A stretch of DNA of 64,000 bases from Tanypteryx hageni. Taxonomy: Eukaryota; Arthropoda; Insecta; Odonata; Petaluridae. The first letter of the stretch is position 1; each line of letters starts with the position of its first letter. The DNA is taken from assembly GCA_028673005.1 (NCBI GenBank), contig CM054116.1, positions 36,986,854 to 37,050,853 on the forward strand, read 5' to 3'. Below, piece after piece: positions 8,481 to 20,237 of this stretch. Below the pieces are notes generated by a model. The model worked only from the letters and a program-made list of their open reading frames with translations, was not told the origin of the DNA and ran no database searches. The translations under genes were made by a program, and so were the position numbers.

Positions 8481-11017
8481 CAGTGAAAACTGCTTAACAC
8501 GAAATGCGGGGGGACCAGCGCAAACATTTCGTCTTGACCGAATTTCGTGCTAAATGAATTTCATGATGACCTTTTTTGAGACTGATTTGAGACATATAAG
8601 CTCGTAAATAAATCTTGACATAACAAATATGCGATGGAAACAGCACAGTAATTAGTTATAATAATGAAAACCTTATAATTTATTCATTACATATATACAT
8701 AAAAAATATTTTATTTCAATAATTTCATAAAAACAATGTACAAATATTAAGTATCAAGGTCGCTAAAGTAGTTCAATTGTCTACTTCTTAACAAAAAATT
8801 CCGTAATTTTTTTCTGCCTAGCATTCATAATGATCTTTTTTCCACAAATTGTTCCAAATCATCAACCGTCTCATACAAACTGTCCTCATCTGTTTGATTT
8901 TCTAAAAACCGACGCACACTTTTTAGCGTTCCATGGATATCCGCAGCACTTGGCACTGACAACATTCCGTCGTCACAGTCATCTCCACTTTCACCACTAT
9001 TTTCATTTTCTTTTGTTGCACTTGATTTAACAATGTCCACAATGTCACTGTCTGTTAAAAGTGGTGTAGTGGCAATATATATCCACTGCTATATAATCAT
9101 TCAGCGTGATTTCAGTTGTCAATCTCATTACAGACGACACGCGACTGAAGATATCGCACATTTCACTTTCAGTAGATGTATTTACCCTAATTTCCGTAGT
9201 CGATTCAGTTTCATCCTGTCCAGAAAACCTATCTGCTGATGGCGAAGAGGAAAATCCAGCGTGGCGAAAACAATTTTTGATTGTTTTCGCTGTAACTGAC
9301 CTCCAAGCGGCATACAACAAATGCAAGGAATCCAAAAGAGCCACGGACTTAATTTCCTCATTTGATTCAATACTAGATAAATATTTCTGGAGTTATAACT
9401 TCCGATAGTGGCATTTTAGATTTTTTATAATATCCTGGTCACATGGCTGCAATACGCTTGTTGTATTAGGCGGCAGAAAGATCAGTTTAATTGATTTCAG
9501 CTTTTCCACTTCTGGATGAGCAGGACTGTTGTCGATAATTAAAGCTATTTTGCGCTTCTGGTGTGAAAAGCACTTGTCCAATGCCCTAACCCAGTCTGTA
9601 AAAATGTTTCCCGTCATCCAAGCTATTTTATTTGCGGTGTATTCCATGGGAAGCTTCTTTACATTCTTGAAGCAGCGAGGATTCAGAAATTTACCCACAA
9701 CAAACATTGGGATTTTTTCAGAACCATCTGAATTGCAAGCCACCATTACCGTAATGCGCTCTTTAGATTTTTTTCCACCAGAGCACTGCTCATTTTTAAA
9801 AGCTAAAGTTTTTTCTGGAAGGCAGTGAAAAAAAATTCCGGTTTCGTCAGCATTGAAAATGTCCTTAGGCGCAAAGTCTGTTAATAATTTAGGCAAGGTA
9901 GAAGTTACCCACTCTGATGTCATATCACGGGAGACGTCTCCCGACCCGCCGGAAACACTTAAAAATTATCCCATTCCTCACCTTCAACCGCTCCAACCAT
10001 CCAGGACTAGACTTGAATTCAATTCCCAATTCTGATCCCAAAGCGTCAGCCTTCGCCATCAAAACAGGACCAGAAATTGGAGCATTCTGGGCTCTTGCTT
10101 GCTTAAACCAGATGATCAGCGCCCCTTCCAAATTTTCGTGCTTTGCCGTGCGTAGATGCTTCCATTCCGGTTCAAACATGCTTCTCTCAAATACAGATGT
10201 TATTTTAACACGATTTTTTATAATTGTTGACAATGTTGAAAAGGGAATTTCGAACTCTTTGCAGATGTCCGTTTTGGTTCTATCACCGTTATCATCCGCT
10301 TGTAGGAGCTGCATTTTCACTTTCAGCGGTATTGCTTTTTGCTTACGCACTTTACTAGCCATTTTTATGTGGGTCTTTTATCTTTTATAAAAATATAAAA
10401 TCACAACTGAAAACGATTCCGAAAAAGAAAGAACTTCGCTCACAGATTCGTTTCACATTCGCTAGCCGTTCCACACGGAAATTCAGAATCAACTGAGTAG
10501 AACTGTTCTGCATAGGGGTCTAGCGACTAGAGCAAGGGAGGAGTTAAGCGTATTGAAAGATGGGGAAAGGGAAGGTACAGTACAGATAACAATCTGCACC
10601 TCCAAATCCTTCCTTTCATTCGAAGATGGTAGTTCCCAGAATTTAGTTTATTTCTGTCAAGGAAATCTCGGTAGCAACCCTCTCAACGGGGGCATGTGAG
10701 TTTCTCTGAGGTCTACTAATGACCATGCCTATTGAAAGAGAGGAGGAAGGAGGAGGTACAGCTGTGGTTGTGAGACTGTTCATACTTCTATGTTAAGAAA
10801 CGAGTGGGTCGTTTCGTGTTATCCCAAGAATTTGATGGGGATTTATTTTCAGAGGACCGAAAATTTTTTTCGTGTTAACCGAAATTTCTTGTTAATCATT
10901 TCGCGTAAAATGAACTAATATACGTTGAAATGTATAGGCACCGGTAGGCACCGAGCCTGCATTTCGTGTTAACCGATATTTCGCGTTATCCGTTTTCGTG
11001 TTAAGTGGTTTCCACTG
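8481..11017 (-). mobile_element. Tigger (pogo-group) DNA transposon, 2537 bp, near complete
   Basis: The left end is CAGTGAAAACTGCTTAACAC and the right end is GTGTTAAGTGGTTTCCACTG, which are inverted repeats. TA is duplicated at 8479-8480 and 11018-11019. Inside both ends the CGAAA.../...TTTCG motif recurs several times (for example near 8532, 10816, 10965). The element contains one CENP-B/DDE transposase on the minus strand with three lesions. Confidence 0.92.
8825..10362 (-). pseudogene. Tigger transposase (CENP-B-like HTH plus DDE), lightly broken
   Basis: The start ATG is at 10362. The product begins MASKVRKQKAIPLKVKMQLL with a psq/CENP-B N-terminal HTH (STLSTIIKNRVKI), followed by the second CENP-B HTH (LIIWFKQARAQNAPISGPVL). 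The DDE core follows: DIFNADETGIFF (first Asp), ALIIDNSPAHPEVEKLK (second) and SVLQPCDQDIIKNLKCHY (third). The C-terminal part has VALLDSLHLLYAAWRSVTAK and TLKSVRRFLENQTDEDSLYE, ending EKRSL* at 8825. Lesions are a frameshift near 9955, an in-frame TAA at 9393-9395 and a frameshift near 9060. Family transposases cut and paste the element at TA sites in the nucleus. With only three lesions and all catalytic residues visible, this copy looks fairly recent. Confidence 0.92.
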
Positions 11018-11019
11018 TA

Positions 11020-12599
11020 TATGTATATTCTTATTCTGTCTGTCTGTCCATTGGTCCACCGGAATGCTCTATACAACTCCCCCAATAAGAGAACAATTAA
11101 AAAACCCTTTTTTTCACTAGCAGGCTTTTATTCTTTTGCAAAATTAAATTAGAAGTAATTGACCTATGATCTTTGGACAGAAACCATTTTAAAGAAAATT
11201 AAACATAGATTCTTATTCTTATCGTCGACTTTTGCCTTCGGTTTGAAATTGCTCAAGTTATACGATTAAATCACATTTATCGGAAAATTTTAAGCTTTAT
11301 AATCATATGTTGCCTTGCTGACCGTGTCATTGTTAAACCTCAAGATTGTATTGTCATCCTTATACTATATGCGTAAGGAAAGCATGCTTTGAATACTTTA
11401 GTACGAGAGAGAGAAGACACTCGAATTATATATAATTAAAACTGTCTTTCATTAATTTCTTTTCAGTTAACTTCACATTGAAATTTTTGGTAATTGACTA
11501 TTTTTATAATTATTTTCATAGTTTTTTGTAGTGCATCTTATAATTTACCGGAGTTATAAATTCGCATCGCATATATGAATCATGCAAAAAGTCATTCCTT
11601 GACATGCCGACCTTTTTTGTTTACATTTAAAAATATTTCAAGGATGAGGTATTTAACTTAGTTATGCAAAGAGAAGAAATTAAATCTCATTTGTAAATCT
11701 CCAAAAATTACGTTTTAATACAATTTTTTCATGTTTTCATGCATTTTATTTATATTGGGCCACTGTTGTCCCATTGTTGAATTCTATTCTTGACCTCAAT
11801 AAATGCACCACTTTAGTGCTTTAACACGAGTCAGACTTTTATACTTGGGTTAACTTATTTACTGAATCTATTAAGTACATAATTAGAGGGAGGAAGGAAA
11901 AGAGAATGGGAATGAGCAGAAATGGAGAAAGAGGAAGAAGACGTAGCATTTGTATAGGATTAAAGGAGTTGCAGTACAAAAATAAAAATAATAAATTATA
12001 ATTGATTATAAAAAATTTATACTATCGAATCATGTGCCATTGCCAAATGGTGGGAATTCATAAAACTAAATATATATAATGTAATTTTCAATGGATTTCA
12101 TATTATGTTACTACACATTTTTCCTTTGATGGTAAATTGACTGTTCATTCACATTTTATCCTGTTTTTTTCATGTTAATAAGAGTAAAATAATTTAATTA
12201 TTAAGTAAAATTCTATACATTTTAAATAACTTATAATTTTCTCAAATATTTCAAATAAATTTCTGCTAATTCTTTATGCTTTTTTTCTTATTCTTTCGAT
12301 TTTCCTCTTATTTTCAGGAAATTTTTTGATAATCATTTGGCCTCTCTGTTAATAATTATTTAAACAATATAATTACACAAAGATAACTTTCAAAAACAGT
12401 GATTTGATTGTGCAGGCCAGCCAAACCAAATCATAACATATCTTACTGATTTTTCATATCGAAATCAGATATATTTGGAATACTTCAATGATAATCTCGT
12501 CATATTTGATGGGCAATTACGCTAGTATACCATAATAAAAATATATCGTACATGGAAAATTACATACAGCAAGAACTCAAGTTGTAATTGTAAGAACTC
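11020..12599. other. AT-rich intronic sequence, nothing recognised
   Basis: No coding, RNA or element structure was identified. A short CTGTCTGTCTGTC run is at 11036-11050 and an AGAGAGAGA run is near 11405. Confidence 0.5.
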
Positions 12600-12601
12600 A
12601 C

Positions 12602-12815
12602 ATTAGTGGTTGCGTGGGATACTTAGGTGTCCCAACCATAATTGCATAATAATATTTTAACAAGCCTTGTCGCTCATGAATAACAATGACTAACTCTGTA
12701 AGCTATGACGAGAAGGTACTATAATGACAAAAGAGAAATGTTGTGCTATCCGTTAGTAATTCAAAGAAATAATGTGATGGGATACTACAGTATCCCGCAT
12801 GACTACTGGAGTGTT
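12602..12815. mobile_element. Small element with terminal inverted repeats (MITE), possibly piggyBac-type
   Basis: The left end (CACATTAGTGGTTGCGTGGG, then ATACTTAGGTGTCCCA) and the right end (TGGGATACTACAGTATCCCG, then CATGACTACTGGAGTG) are inverted matches over about 36 bp. Each end carries its own small GGGATAC...GTATCCC hairpin. TTAA follows the right end directly, as a piggyBac target would. The left flank has diverged (AACT), so the class is uncertain. Confidence 0.5.
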
Positions 12816-12817
12816 AA

Positions 12818-13040
12818 TAACACTTCTTTTTATGCTTAATTGTTGGAGCTTCAATATCTAAATCCAATATCCAATATCTAAAGGCTATGGTATGAATTTA
12901 TGTCTGTTCTTTGTAAGGTCTTTAAATTTTTCTCCAGTTCCTTAAAATATTTATTATCATTTAACCTATTTGGAATTTTTAGAAACTGCAGGTATGGAGA
13001 AAGCCATGTGGTGGGCACATCAGATTTTCTTGTAATTGTT
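12818..13040 (+). repeat. Unnamed repeat family, copy 3
   Basis: TTAATTGTTGGAGCTTCAAT, AGGCTATGGTATGAATTTAT, CCTTAAAATATTTATTATCA and GGTATGGAGAAAGCCATGTG are in the same order as the copies at 16930 and 18410. The 5' part is missing. Confidence 0.8.
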
Positions 13041-13510
13041 TAAGGAAAAAATAGAAGTATACCTTCTTACATTTTTTGATGTTATAAAATTGCAAAGTAT
13101 TTTAAAAAGTAGAAGGAATTTCTCCTTCCATTCCTTCATTAAGTTTTTGAAGCAGATTTCACTGTTGTTATTTAAAAAATAAATTAATTAATACATCCTG
13201 CTCGTTGATTCATTCTAAATCATTGGAGAGGCCCTTTTACAGTCTCTCGTAATCTGTTTTTCATTCTATTTATTTATATATGTAATAGAGACATGTAATA
13301 TGGTTAATTCATGTTATCAGTTGTGTTGTGTAGAATTTTTATTTGTGTGTGTTATATGTAAAGTTATGGTGATAATAGACCGAGAGACTGTTACTCCAGA
13401 AAATACATATACACACATAACGCTGTGAAAGAAATTTTTGAAAAAATCTGGGAGCATCATGAGGTCCTATTTTTGGAGACATAGGAGAGTGTCAGGAGGG
13501 CCCTCTTTAG

Positions 13511-14786
13511 CAGGTTTCGAACCAGAGACTATGGGTTTGGTTCAATTTCAGATGGTTTCATATTTTCTGGGTTCAGGTTCGGCTTTTTGAATGGTTTGGG
13601 TTCAGGTTTGTTTCAAAAAATGTTTAATTAATTTTAAATATAAAATTCATTAATTTATTATAAAATGACTTCATTTTAAAAATGCAAATCAACATCGAAA
13701 AATACATTATAATAACAAACAATGAATTACATAACTAATAACAAATGTCGATAGAATTTGGAGCTCTTTAAAAAAATGTTGTGTAGCATCTACAACTGAG
13801 AAGTAAAAAAAATCAATTTAAAAAAATATAACAGAAAATAAACATTTTATTTTTCAAAAAAATTTTCATTCAAACGGACCAGTAGAATATTTTCCAGTGT
13901 CTCTAATAAGTTGGCACACTTTGGTGATAAAATAAATTTTAATGTTGAGAAAACTCGCTCAACACTGACCTGTGTCGCTGGAACTCCTAAAGTGACCTGA
14001 GAAATATGATACAAAATAGGATACTGGTTTTTATTTCCTTCCCAAGAGTTAAAATCTTTACTGTCCTTTGGAAGCCTTAGAATTTTCTCATGAACTTCAA
14101 TTGCAAGTTCTAAATTATTTTGATTCCTATAGTCAGGTTGGCTTTTAGTGTTTGTGTGAGATTTCTGGTTTCTTCCAGTTACTGTTCTAGCAAGTCGTCA
14201 TCTGCTGCAGAGCCTGAAATACTTACTTCTGGTACAGAATGTTTCATATTTGCTTTCAAGCTGTCTGCAAGTCATATATTTTCCAATAAGTTCAGCATTT
14301 TATTAATTTGGATTTTATCTTTCTTTACCTTCTCTTCATCTAAAGTCAATCTGTATCTAGGATCTAAATATACAGCAGCAAACAAAAGATCATTAATTAG
14401 AAAATTCTCCTCTCTTTTAAGTATATTTGGATGTAAAGCTTGTGCCAAGCATTGAACATTGTTGTAGAGGTCCAATTTTAAACGAGCTAGTCACCGCCAT
14501 TGATTCCCGATGTATGATTGATGAGATCAAGCAACAAATCAAATCTAGAAACAGAAGAGAAATGTTCTGCTTTTTGAGAGATCCTAAAATTCAAGACATA
14601 ATATCCCTCTCATCCACCAAGCTTCAGTAAGAATTATTTTCTTTGCATTTAGTTATATGTATACTTACATAAATTGTTGGGAAGATTTTGTACCCATTCT
14701 GAACCCATTTTAATACCAGTTCAGGTTCAAAGTAAAACAAAACAGGTTCAGGTTCGCAAAATTGAGCGTTTCGGTTTGACACTCTG
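13511..14786 (-). mobile_element. hAT-superfamily DNA transposon relic, 1276 bp
   Basis: The 8-bp target duplication CTCTTTAG is at 13503-13510 and 14787-14794, as expected for hAT. The ends start with CAG (CAGGTTTCGAACC on the left; CAGAGTGTCAAACCGAAA on the right, reverse complement) and are diverged inverted repeats. GGTTCAGGTTCG-type motifs recur inside both ends. It contains a minus-strand transposase remnant. Confidence 0.85.
13860..14475 (-). pseudogene. hAT transposase C-terminal remnant
   Basis: Minus strand: QCLAQALHPNILKREENFLI then AAVYLDPRYRLTLDEEKVKK is the YLDPRYK block of hAT transposases. After several stops and shifts, HISQVTLGVPATQVSVERVF then LETLENILLVRLNENFF is the C-terminal hAT dimerisation domain (VPATsvSVERlFS). 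The N-terminal BED zinc finger and much of the core are missing or unrecognisable. A further piece RFDLLLDLINHTS can be read near 14530. Confidence 0.85.
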
Positions 14787-14984
14787 CTCTTTAGTAATGT
14801 AGTTTGTTCATGTCATAAGCCAATGGTCATTAGATAAGAAACCTAAAATGTGTAAGAATATGAATTTACTTTTTAAATTAATTGTTGAATAAATTACTTT
14901 GTCATAATTATATAAATAACTTCATATAAAGAATTTAAAGTTTACAATTCTACATAGTTATTCATAAAAAGCAACCAACTATTA

Positions 14985-16420
14985 TTGATGAAAGTGACGA
15001 CAGCGATGGTGATGATGATTTGTGTGTCAATGACGAAGACAACAGCATTCAGCCTCCAGAATATAGTGTAATATCTGAAAACTGTGATATTCCATGTGCT
15101 ACTACATTCAGTTATGGGGAAACGCCTAGTCCCAAACATGCGCCTCCTCTGAACTCTGACCTTATCGTATTTTTCAATCTGTTTTTTGGCATTTGTGGAA
15201 TATATTTACACAGGAAACTAACTGTTATGCTGAACAGTTCTTGGCTGCTCATGAACGGGTGTTTCCTAGTTCGAGAATGAAGAAATGGTGTCTGGTGAGC
15301 CCATCAGAAATGTAGGCATCTGTCGCTATTTTACTGGAAATGGGCATCACATAAAGGCCTACAATCTTTTCTTACTGGCCAACCAATTCACGCTGCATAC
15401 CTTGGTTTGGCAGAATGATGTAAGGAATCGCTTTCAGTTGATTCACAAGTTTTTTCATCTCGCAGACAATAAAAAGCTTTTCCCACCTGGTCATGAAAAT
15501 TATGACCCATGTGCCAAATTTCAGCCAATTGTTGACCATGCGAATTGCTTATTCCATCACTAATACACTCCACCCAAACATCTTAGTATAGATGAAACTC
15601 TTGTAGGGACAAAAAGCCGCACACAATTACTACAGTATCTACCAAATAAACATCATCACCAGTGGGGCATCAAATTTTGGATGTTGTGTGCTGCTGTAGT
15701 AAATTACTGCCTAGCCTTTTATTTTTACTGAGGAGCGAAGAGCAAAGAAGACAAGAAAGAAATTCAAGAACATGGATTGAACTATTTCATAGTTAAAAAG
15801 TTAATGGATATAGGTAATTACCCAATGAAAGGTTTCCACGTTATTATAGATAACTTCTTCTACAAGCATTCCATTAGCATGTGACTTATACAAGAAGTGC
15901 ACATTTTTGACTGGTACTTGGAGAAGGAACAGGAAATACATCCGTGAAGGATTATGAGAAAGGTTTGGCATAGGGGAGTCAAAATACTATAGGAGCAAAG
16001 AAATTCTTTTGCTAGGGTATAGGAAAAAGAAATCACAAAGGAATCCAGTTCTATTATTGTCCACAAATGCAGTAGCAGAAACCACGACTGTGAATCGGGA
16101 AAGACAAGGACTACAAAAGAAAATTGTTAGCTTTATAATAAATATATGGGGGGTATTGATGTATCAGATATGATGGTTTATTCATATTTAGATGAAAGGT
16201 GTTCTATCAAATTTTGGAAAAAGGTTGTTTTCAGTGTTATTGTGCATATGGTATTAAATTTATATTATCTATAAAGAGTGCAACCCTGCTATAAAAATGA
16301 CTAGGGTTCAGTATACATTGAGCATCATCAAGGCTATTGAATCAGAATGGTTATCAAAAACAAAAGAAAAAATGTGGTTTGCAGTGGAAAGGATGGTGGC
16401 AAAATAATTAGGTCTCGCAC
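14985..16420 (+). pseudogene. piggyBac-like transposase relic, core region
   Basis: An acidic start (DESDDSDGDDD) leads to PPLNSDLIVFFNLFFG. The core blocks follow: DVRNRFQLIHKFFHLADNKK, PGHENYDPCAKFQPIVDHAN, SIDETLVGTKSRTQLLQYLP, HHQWGIKFWMLCAAVVNYCL, KGFHVIIDNFFYK and GGIDVSDMMVYSYLDERCSI then KFWKKVVFSVIVHMVLNLYY. The three acidic positions of the catalytic triad (SIDE, IIDNF, GGIDVSD) are visible. Stops at 15560, 15728 and around 15880-15950, plus shifts, show it is dead. It is related to the PGBD4-like group but need not be the same copy as the relic at 6.7-8.3 kb. Confidence 0.88.
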
Positions 16421-16424
16421 TGTA

Positions 16425-16925
16425 TGTGTAAGATGAAAGAATGGAGTAAATGGTGTTTGTTTGTCTCAACACCAGTGCTAATAAAATAACTTGAGTGTGT
16501 TTCCGATTTTTCTCTGAATTTCTGGCTGCATTAGTTCATTAAAAAATCTGTAGTTCTCATTAGTTGTTATATTTCTATATGGTTTTTACTAATGATTATC
16601 TAAGGTAATATATCTGTGTTATTTGATGTTACAATGGTTTATATTATATATGAGGTGAAATTTTTTTATGGTAAAAATATTTTTATTTTTTCCGTTTATT
16701 GATGTATAATAACAATTTTTTATAAAGTAATTTTATATTATATTAAATTAAAAGTTATATAATTTAAAATAATGTATTTTATTTTAGTAATCCTGAAAAA
16801 ACAGCTTGTTATCTTAAGAAATGATTTCATTGTAATAATTTTCCTAAGGGTATACAAAATTCATTCATTTCTGGCTATACCTACCAAAATATGCATGACA
16901 CTAAAAGGTTTAATATTTGATTAAT
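16425..16925. other. Very AT-rich stretch, nothing recognised
   Basis: It lies between the piggyBac relic and the next repeat. It may contain the eroded 3' end of that piggyBac element. Confidence 0.4.
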
Positions 16926-16929
16926 GTAA

Positions 16930-17310
16930 AAAAGTATTGGAATAAAAGTTGTAGGAAATTTCATTTTCTACAACCTTGGAAACATTTTATCCTATAATGG
17001 ATTGTTTAAGAGATATCTTAAAAACTAATTTTTTAGCTGCCACAACCACACCACGAATCGGTGACTATTGTAAACATTTTATGCTTAGTTACGTCATAGT
17101 AATGCTCCTTTTTAGTTTCTTAATTGTTGGAGCTTCCTGGCTTTATCCAGTATCAGAAGGCTACGGTTCTTTGTTAAGTCTTTGAATTTTTTATGCAATT
17201 CCTTAAAATATTTATTAACATTTAATCTATATGCAATTTTAGGAATATTACAGGTATGGAGAAAATCATGTGGTGGCCATATCAGATTTTTTTTACATAT
17301 AATCATGAAT
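16930..17310 (+). repeat. Unnamed repeat family, copy 4
   Basis: TATTGGAATAAAAGTTGTAG, TTTAAGAGATATCTTAAAAA, TTAGCTGCCACAACCACACC, TTAGTTACGTCATAGTAATG, TATCAGAAGGCTACGGTTC and AGGTATGGAGAAAATCATGT run in the same order as the copy at 18405-18775. Confidence 0.85.
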
Positions 17311-17639
17311 GGAATGAAGCTTATGACTAGGTTGAGAATTTAGCAGTCTTTTTTAAGAAGTGTGTTATTCATCTACTGCTTGTCAATTATCTTCAAGGCT
17401 ATAATTTTTGACACCTTAATTTTTTGTTTTCCTTTACTCTGGAAATTAATTGTTAATGAAAATGTTTTCACAAATTATTTCATGATGAATCATCTTTGCA
17501 TCCATGAAAAAATTCAGCCGATGTGTACATTATGTAATTTGAAACTTATCGCCTACCTTTATGCAGGGTGACTACAAATGATTTTCTCCATTTATAAAAT
17601 CTATTATGAAAAACTAACAAAGAGTAAAAAGCAAGCTAA

Positions 17640-17995
17640 ACTTGCAAAGAAAAACTCGAGAAATATTGCTCAAACTATTGATAGTGCCCGCCTGCACAAT
17701 GAGCTTACAACATTCCTGAATGAACAATTGCTGGATCGTTGGGTCGGTAGCGGATGGCCGATGCCTCGGCCGGCTCCTTCGCTCAATCTTTCTCTCCCCC
17801 TCCACTTTTTCTTCTTGGGCTTTCAAAAATGAAGTTTATGTCCCACCAATGACAAAAACTTTTGATAATTTGAAGGAAATAATGCGTGAGGCTGTTAGAA
17901 ATGTTGTGAGTGATATGCTACGAAATGTATGACAGAAAACAATATAGTTTTGACGTCTGCAGAACCACAAATGGAGCACATTACGAACTGCAATA
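17640..17995 (+). pseudogene. Tc1/mariner-like (DDE_3) transposase C-terminal remnant
   Basis: LLDRWVGSGWPMPRPAPS then LPLHFFFLGFQ corresponds to the family block RWIGRGGP..WP.RSPDLTPLDFFLWG that contains the last catalytic residue. The next segment, NEVYVPPMTKTFDNLKEIMR then EAVRNVVSDMLRNV, matches the usual VKN.VY..P...LE.LK.RI..A...V...ML. CRTTNGAH near 17960 is the usual tail. A frameshift near 17826 and a stop at 17932 break it, and the catalytic Asp segment is degenerate. Only the C-terminal third is present. Confidence 0.8.
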
Positions 17996-18294
17996 GCTCA
18001 AAAAAGAACTTGGAGTTTTCTTTAATAGTATACCTTGTTTTTTGCTGTGTTTTTATTAGTTATTTAAATATAATTTTTTAAATTGGTAAGATCATTTCAA
18101 ATCATCTTGTATTATTAATTATTATTATTGTACTGAGTGTGGTTATTGATCTTTCTGGTTCATTATAGATATTTTCTTGTTGCTTGATTGCTAGGTTTAA
18201 AGGACCCACGAAATTTGAAGAAACATGTATGTAATAATAGGGTTACTTGGCTTCAATGCAGCTACTTTGTCTTTAATGTAAATCTTGAAAGCCA

Positions 18295-18775
18295 GCTTTT
18301 TACTTTCTCCATACGTAGTATAGGGGAAAGTATTGTTTTCATGAAAAAAATCGACTTCAAGATTTCAACAGAAATACACATTTTGAGGTCATATTGGAGA
18401 AAGTAAAAATGTATCGGAATAAAAGTTGTAGGAAATTTAATTTTATACAACCTTTGTTTGGAACATTTCCCATATAATGTTTAAGAGATATCTTATGTTT
18501 TTAGCTGCCACCACCACGCCACCTACCATTGTTAACAATTAACGCTTAGTTACGTCTTAGTAACGCTCCTTTTTCTTTTCTTAATTGTTGGAGCTTTGTG
18601 GCTATATCCAATATCAGAAGGCTATGGTTTGAGTTTATTTCTGTTCTTTGTACAGTCTAAATTTTTCTCGCGGTTTCTTAAAATATTTATTATTATGTAA
18701 CCTATTTGGAATTTTTAGAAATATTACAGATATGGAGGAAGTCATGTGGTGGTCACATCAGATTTTTAGATGATG
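18295..18775 (+). repeat. Unnamed repeat family, copy 5 (most complete)
   Basis: The first part, TACTTTCTCCATACGTAGTA then TTGTTTTCATGAAAAAAATC to GGAGAAAGTAAAA, matches copies 2 and 6. The second, AATAAAAGTTGTAGGAAATT then AGCTGCCACCACCACGCCAC, TAACGCTCCTTTTTCTTTTC and GTCATGTGGTGGTCACATCA, matches copies 1, 3 and 4. It joins both blocks in one unit and therefore suggests the order of the ancestral element. Confidence 0.85.
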
Positions 18776-18896
18776 TTTTGTTATCGCATTTGATTCATTG
18801 TTTCAATATTCAGTATTTTCTGCTAAATACAGAGAACTAAGCATACAAATTTGTAATAAATGGACAATGTTAACCTATTGACGTTACATTTTTCAG

Positions 18897-18982
18897 GATG
18901 CAAGCTCTCATGGCCAAGTTTGATGAGCTAAAAGAATGTGGCGACTTGCTTGAGTCTGCGACAAGTGATGCTGCTGCTACTG
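18897..18982 (+). CDS. chb: CLASP exon, segment after TOG1
   Basis: The exon follows the acceptor TTTTTCAG (to 18896) and reads, after completing a K codon, MQALMAKFDELKECGDLLES then ATSDAAAT. In CLASPs the TOG1 domain is followed by ..F.KFDEV...G.ML.SA, so residues and intron position agree with the family. The donor is ACTG|GTGAGT at 18983 and leaves phase 1. The exon is 86 nt, so skipping it would shift the frame. It encodes the last helix after the TOG1 array and the start of the disordered linker towards TOG2. Confidence 0.9.
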
Positions 18983-19719
18983 GTGAGTGTGTGCTTGTTA
19001 TATTTATTGAAGTTTATGGAACAACAGTAAGTTTTACTGTAATGCGATAGCTTTTATTAGTACATTTAGCGCAGTTTGAGTTTTTGAAGCATGTGATCAT
19101 GAAGAGATTAAAATCACTAATGTAGGAAAGAGTTTCTTGAGATTTTGTCGTGAACTTTTCTGTTTGCTGATCCAGCGAATATTGTCCATATTTTTTTATA
19201 TTTTGCATTCGTTATCTCCACCAGTTTGTTTCTTTGTCAAAATTCGTATGAAGTTCCAGAAATTTATCAAGCCCTTATTTAAAGATGCGTAAGTATAAAA
19301 TTAATTTTTGTTGCTTTAAATTGCCATAATTGTTCTGAAAGGGTTTATTTAACTTTTAAGTGTCTCCACTTGTGAAAAAATATATTGAGGAAGGCGTTCC
19401 ATTTGTAATGGTAACGATCGTTTCGGAAGAGGCACAGAGAACCATTACGCCACGACCTTGCTCTTCTACTCCTTTGAGCACTTAAAATGCTGTCCGATAC
19501 TTTTCACTTTGCCAATTTCGACTTGATTATTCTCTAGGGATGGTCTCTTCGTGGGAGTGGCATTTAGGCACACGTTGTCGGGTGGTGCAGTCATTTTCGC
19601 TGCCTTGCAAACCTCGTTCCCTCCTAATTCTTCATCCCAGGACCGTCTTTCGTCGACGTTCATGTTTTATTCACGAAGAGAGTCGCCGTTCTTCGATATG
19701 TCGAAACGCCACTGACGTA

Positions 19720-20060
19720 ATGGCGACTCATGCGCCCTCCCCCGTCCCCTCCTCCCTTTTTTCCCCACGCCCCCTCCCCAGTCGTCTTACGCGGAACCAA
19801 CCGAGAGCTGCCTCGACCTCTGTGGCTTCCTCTCCACACCTTTCCTCTCCATCCATCTCACTTTCTTATCCATCATCCTTCTCACCTTCCCACAGCCCAT
19901 CCCCCAACATCATTAAAACCGCTCCCTCCCCGCCTCCCTCAATTTTCCTTCCTATGTTTTCTTCCTATGTTTTCTTCCTCGAACTCAAATCCTTCCCTAT
20001 CCATCGTCCCCCCCCCCCCCAATCTCGCTCCCGAATTCCTCCAATCTTCCGCTCACTTCT
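19720..20060 (+). repeat. Pyrimidine-rich tract
   Basis: A C/T-dominated strand with runs such as CCCCTCCCC and CCCCCCCCCCCC (near 20010). Apparent Ser/Pro open frames here follow from composition. Confidence 0.6.
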
Positions 20061-20237
20061 CGAACCCCTATTTTTACGACGTCCTCTCTAGTTATCTTCC
20101 TATCCGATGGTATAAACCACAACTACACACATCTTACCTCATTCATCGTTTTTTAGCAGTCTTTTTGTGCTCGCCGTGCAACCTTGCGTCCCACTCCGAT
20201 GACTCACGGGTTGGAGGGGAAGATGTGGGGATGGGGC

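Larger units (their letters stand above)
157..18896 (+). other. CLASP intron, 18.7 kb, phase 2, transposon-rich
   Basis: The donor is CCAA|GTAAAT and the acceptor is ACATTTTTCAG|G. Splicing restores PPSK-MQALMAKFDELKE, which matches the continuous CLASP protein of other animals. The intron is AT-rich and contains most of the mobile elements of the window, mostly broken. Two exon-like stretches (447-651 and 2560-2683) also lie inside it and are listed separately. Confidence 0.85.

Noticed and set aside
9106..10390. Plus-strand frames of 99-157 codons
   Set aside because: They are the reverse of the Tigger transposase, whose domains are clear on the minus strand.
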